A stretch of DNA of 64,000 nucleotides from Chryseobacterium gleum (GTDB lineage Bacteria; Bacteroidota; Bacteroidia; Flavobacteriales; Weeksellaceae): positions 3,286,001 to 3,350,000 of the forward strand of contig NZ_LR134289.1 in the NCBI RefSeq assembly GCF_900636535.1. The letters run 5' to 3'. The notes beneath the pieces are model-generated. The model was not told the DNA's origin and did not search any database. It saw only the letters and a program-made list of their open reading frames with translations. Positions 61,063 through 64,000 of the stretch are shown here, one piece after another. Made by a program: the position numbers and the translations under genes. Position 1 is the stretch's first letter; each line of letters opens with the position of its first letter.

Positions 61063-62280
61063 TTATTTTTTTGAAATTTTATAGAGCTTACCACTGTCTG
61101 TTACGGCATACAGGTTTCCGTCCAATCCATTCAATACATCCCGGAAACGCTCTTTCTGATCTGCCAGAAGACGTTCTTCTCCTACTACTTTATTATCTTT
61201 CATGACAATTCTGTCGATATGTTCTCCACTTAAACATCCGATGAAGAGGTTTCCTTTCCATTCATCAATATTTCCGGTGTAAAAAGTAACCCCACTTGGA
61301 GAGATCACCGGATCCCAATAATAAACCGGCTGTTCAGTTCCTTCTTTCTGTGTAATGCCCTGGCCTACCTTATCACCGGAATATTCAATTCCATACGTCA
61401 CATCTCCCCAACCGTAGTTTTTGCCCGGCTTAATGAGATTGATTTCATCTCCTCCTCTTGGTCCCATTTCGACATCCCATAAATTTCCAGCAGGATCAAT
61501 TGCCAACCCTTGCGGATTACGGACGCCATAAGCATAGATCTCTGGCTTATAGCCTTGTTTTCCGATAAAAGGATTTCCGGGAGCAGGCTTACCATCTTTT
61601 GTAATCTTCAAAATTTTTCCAAGATAATTATCGGTTTTCTGAGCATATGCCCTGGTTACTTTATCCGATCTTTCTCCTGTACTGACAAATAAATATCCGT
61701 CTTTATCAAAAGCCAGACGGCTTCCATAATGTTTATCTCCATCGTAGGAAGGTTCTGCACGGAAAATAACTTTTACTTCTGAAATATTTTTAAGATCTGC
61801 AGACAGCTTTCCTTTGGCTACAGAAGTTAAGTTTCCTTTTCCGAACGGTTCAGAAAAGCTGAAGTAAATTATATTATTGGTTTTAAAATCGGGATCAAGA
61901 GCCACATCCAGCATTCCTCCCTGTCCTTTAGAATCTACTTTTGGAAAGCCTTCTATTTTTGAAATTTGTTTTCCGTCTGTTGAAACAACATTCATATGTC
62001 CGTTCTTGTCAGTAATAAGAAACCTTCCGTCAGGCAAATTGATAATTCCCCAGGGTCTTCCCAAATCTTTATTCAATACCTCTACAATATATGCTGTTGT
62101 TGTCTTCACAGCCTTAATTCTTGTCTGTCCTTGAAATGCCGGCCTGTAGTCAGAATTAGGATTTTCCGTTTCTACACTGCCATCATTTCCGGTTTTCTGG
62201 GCATTTGCATGATTTTCCTTACATGAAGATAAAATAAGAAAAAGGCTTATTGCCGGGACATAAAATTGATTGATTTTCAT
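61063..62280 (-). CDS. PQQ-dependent sugar dehydrogenase-like lipoprotein
   Basis: The 405-residue protein has a lipobox LFLILSSC (Cys 20). The beta-propeller shows LGRPWGIINLPDGRFLITDK, GMLDVALDPDFKTNNIIYFS, KHYGSRLAFDKDGYLFVSTG and AIDPAGNLWDVEMGPRGGDE, which are hallmarks of soluble aldose sugar dehydrogenases (YliI/GDH-B type). They oxidise aldoses with PQQ and calcium in the periplasm. No PQQ synthesis genes are in the window. The start is shared with the intergenic region that holds the BlaI operator. Confidence 0.88.
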   Translation of the reverse strand: MKINQFYVPAISLFLILSSCKENHANAQKTGNDGSVETENPNSDYRPAFQGQTRIKAVKTTTAYIVEVLNKDLGRPWGIINLPDGRFLITDKNGHMNVVSTDGKQISKIEGFPKVDSKGQGGMLDVALDPDFKTNNIIYFSFSEPFGKGNLTSVAKGKLSADLKNISEVKVIFRAEPSYDGDKHYGSRLAFDKDGYLFVSTGERSDKVTRAYAQKTDNYLGKILKITKDGKPAPGNPFIGKQGYKPEIYAYGVRNPQGLAIDPAGNLWDVEMGPRGGDEINLIKPGKNYGWGDVTYGIEYSGDKVGQGITQKEGTEQPVYYWDPVISPSGVTFYTGNIDEWKGNLFIGCLSGEHIDRIVMKDNKVVGEERLLADQKERFRDVLNGLDGNLYAVTDSGKLYKISKK

Positions 62281-62350
62281 AGCATTATGATTAGATGTAA
62301 AAAAATGAATGGAAAAATAATGCCATAAAGTTTGTAAATATTAATTTTTA

Positions 62351-62387
62351 TTCTACATTTGTAGAACAAATTATAAAATTGTAGAAT
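62351..62387. promoter_or_regulatory. BlaI-type operator overlapping the -7 box
   Basis: TTCTACATTTGTAGAA (62351-62366) has 7-bp arms around a TT centre and includes the TACA/TGTA pattern of BlaI/MecI operators. A further half-site TTGTAGAA lies at 62380-62387, reaching the start of the repressor gene. The -7 box TACATTTG (62354-62361) lies inside the palindrome, so bound repressor would block transcription. Confidence 0.7.
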
Positions 62388-62757
62388 GAAAGAGATTAAA
62401 CTGACAGATTCTGAAAAAATCCTTATGGAAATTCTTTGGGAAAAGAAAACCGTTTTCATGAAGGATATTCTGGAAGCCTCACCAGAACCCAAACCTGCAC
62501 CATCAACTATTGCTACATTACTTAAAAGAATGCAGAATAAAGAACTGGTTGGCTATAAACTGTATGGAAATTCCCGCGAATATTATCCAAAAGTAGAGAA
62601 AGGGGAATATTTCAAGGAAGAAATGACTTCCATGATTGACCGTTTTTTCAACAGCTCTGTAACACAGTTTGCCTCCTTTTTTACTTCCAATTCAAAACTT
62701 AGCCAGAAGGAACTGAAAGAGCTTCGTGATATTATTGACAAACAGATAAAAGAATAA
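62386..62757 (+). CDS. BlaI/MecI/CopY family transcriptional repressor
   Basis: The 123-residue protein has a winged helix typical of BlaI/MecI (LTDSEKILMEILWEKKTVFM, PSTIATLLKRMQNKELVGYK). The acidic and dimerising helix follows (MIDRFFNSSVTQFASFFTSN). The cognate sensor-protease gene starts 2 bases after its stop. Autorepression through the upstream palindrome is expected. Confidence 0.9.
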   Translation: MKEIKLTDSEKILMEILWEKKTVFMKDILEASPEPKPAPSTIATLLKRMQNKELVGYKLYGNSREYYPKVEKGEYFKEEMTSMIDRFFNSSVTQFASFFTSNSKLSQKELKELRDIIDKQIKE

Positions 62758-62759
62758 AG

Positions 62760-64000
62760 ATGATTGCTATTGTTTTAAAAATAATCCTCTGCTCTTCTAT
62801 TTTCATTACTGTCTATTTTCTGTTTTTGGAAAAAGAAAGAATCCTTAGATTTAACCGTGTGTATTTGCTAAGCTCATTATTGCTTTCATATGCAATTCCG
62901 TTTATTACCATTACTTTGCCAACTCATAACAGCGCAAAAACACCTCAATTAGTTATTGAAGAAACGGCACAACAACTCGTTGTCATTCCGCAGGAGCAGG
63001 GAAGTTTTAACTTGACGAATATGATGTGGGGAATTTACATATTGATCACTTCATTTCTGTTGTTGAGAAACCTTATTTCCTTACTTAAAATCGCAAGAAT
63101 ATCCGGAAGGAAACACTTTTACCACAAACATACTATATTATTGACAAAAGAAAATCTTTCTCCCTTCAGTTTTTGGAAAACAATTTATATGGGGGAAAGC
63201 TATATGAATAATAACGTGATAGATCCAAGAATTTTCATTCACGAAAAGACCCATATTGAACAAAAGCACAGTATAGACATATTGATTTTGAATGTTTTAA
63301 GGATTTTTAGTTGGTTCAACCCCATTCTTTTACTCTATAACAAAGCTATTATCACCAATCATGAATTCCTGGCGGATGAAGCTGTTATGAAAAACAATTG
63401 CGACATCAAAGAATATCAGAATCTTATTCTTGAAGAAATTCTAAATCATCAAAACCCACCTTTGACTCATTCATTTAATTTTAATAACACCAAAAAAAGA
63501 TTTATTATGATGAAAACAAAAAAAACAAAATTTAGTCTGTTAAAAAAAACAGTCGGCATCACTGTTTTAATTTCTGCAGTAGTCTTATTTTCCGAAAGAA
63601 CATATGCTGAGAATCCCAATCATTTTCTTTTTTCTGAAAAAATAACAGAAATGCCAACCCAAATTGGAGATCAAAGACCTTATCAAACCAATTTAGTTAC
63701 TCCTTCATACCATGAAAAAACAAAAGAAGCGCAGACATCCGCTATAACAGGTTTCAAAAAAGAGGAATTAAAAAAAGTTTCGGATACAATAGTTCCAAGA
63801 ATAGATGAAGGTAAAAAAACAAATACAGTTATCAATACTCAACAGAGTTCTAATGAAATTCCGGCGCAATATCCTGGTGGGGATAAAGACTTAAAAATCA
63901 AAATAAGCAGAAATGTGGATGTAAGTAATTTGGGAGGCTATAGCGGAACTATAACATCTACCGCTTATATTCATATTAATGAGATGGGAAAAACGACAGA
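62760..64000 (+). CDS. M56 BlaR1-like sensor/antirepressor peptidase with TonB-like tail (cut by window end)
   Basis: The frame is open from ATG 62760 to the window end, 413 residues so far. N-terminal membrane helices (IVLKIILCSSIFITVYFLF; YLLSSLLLSYAIPFITITL) flank the zinc motif FIHEKTHIEQKHSID (HEKTH, about residue 165) and FLADEAVM. A further helix (LLKKTVGITVLISAVVLFS) precedes a periplasmic region that starts a TonB-C-like domain (IPAQYPGGDKDLK). It forms an operon with the BlaI-like repressor. No beta-lactamase gene is visible in the window. Confidence 0.85.
   Translation, partial: MIAIVLKIILCSSIFITVYFLFLEKERILRFNRVYLLSSLLLSYAIPFITITLPTHNSAKTPQLVIEETAQQLVVIPQEQGSFNLTNMMWGIYILITSFLLLRNLISLLKIARISGRKHFYHKHTILLTKENLSPFSFWKTIYMGESYMNNNVIDPRIFIHEKTHIEQKHSIDILILNVLRIFSWFNPILLLYNKAIITNHEFLADEAVMKNNCDIKEYQNLILEEILNHQNPPLTHSFNFNNTKKRFIMMKTKKTKFSLLKKTVGITVLISAVVLFSERTYAENPNHFLFSEKITEMPTQIGDQRPYQTNLVTPSYHEKTKEAQTSAITGFKKEELKKVSDTIVPRIDEGKKTNTVINTQQSSNEIPAQYPGGDKDLKIKISRNVDVSNLGGYSGTITSTAYIHINEMGKTT

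Noticed and set aside
1..64000. CRISPR arrays, rRNA genes and restriction or toxin-antitoxin systems
   Set aside because: No regularly spaced repeats, rRNA-like stretches, or recognisable defence or toxin genes were seen on either strand.

Overview
The window looks like a chromosomal segment of a flavobacterium of the Weeksellaceae, most likely Chryseobacterium or a close relative. The DNA is AT-rich, and genes lack strong Shine-Dalgarno sites. Promoters fit the Bacteroidota pattern TTG-N(about 20)-TAnnTTTG. The gene content includes families largely confined to Bacteroidota (DUF4835, DUF5686, DUF5687, BamD- and LptE-type lipoproteins, an L21 with a long C-terminal tail, small 'bacteriocin-like' peptides). 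No CRISPR array, rRNA operon, phage or transposase was seen. The genus is inferred from recalled family resemblance, not from a search.

Layout. 0-4.4 kb: the start of a secreted, probably amylase-like protein, a small membrane protein, and convergently-starting class I and class II fumarases. 4.4-10 kb: an ECF sigma/anti-sigma-like/outer-membrane module, a DyP peroxidase and an ABC transporter. 10-15.4 kb: a housekeeping run recN-DUF4835-coaBC, rpoZ-bamD. 15.5-18.8 kb: a TetR regulator with a palindromic operator, then tatD-tcdA-rnpA and a DUF4126 protein. 18.8-25.4 kb: envelope and regulatory genes (Glu-rich TPR protein, lptE, sigma-54 activator) and miaB, with decayed or frameshifted small genes between and beside them. 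25.4-33.2 kb: TonB-like small proteins, a PoxB-type enzyme, lysA with what looks like a complete leader-peptide attenuator, an exonuclease and a HerA-like ATPase. 33.3-39.5 kb: a persulfide-dioxygenase-like protein with thioredoxin, an omega-amidase-like protein and rseP (which carries an apparent 1-base frameshift). 39.5-45.9 kb: two tRNA-Asn genes inside identical 136-bp direct repeats that enclose two lipoproteins and a tricorn-like protease. 46-50.3 kb: a DUF5686 protein, two tandem 54-residue cysteine-rich double-glycine peptides sharing a 5' leader element, and rplU-rpmA. 50.4-54.4 kb: a zinc metallopeptidase, a lipoprotein-acyltransferase pair, miaE and DUF502. 54.5-64 kb: tnaA, a flavin monooxygenase-aminotransferase pair leading into a TonB receptor with repeated operator-like octamers, a PQQ sugar dehydrogenase, and a BlaI/BlaR1-like pair cut by the window end.

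The observations most worth pursuing are the lysA attenuator, the twin double-glycine peptides with their shared leader element, the octamer/dyad cluster before the TonB receptor, and the tRNA-Asn repeat-bounded segment. Several single-base indels (rseP, a TPR gene, a TonB-like gene) could be genuine decay or consensus errors. The rseP case makes sequencing error a serious possibility, so pseudogene calls are tentative.
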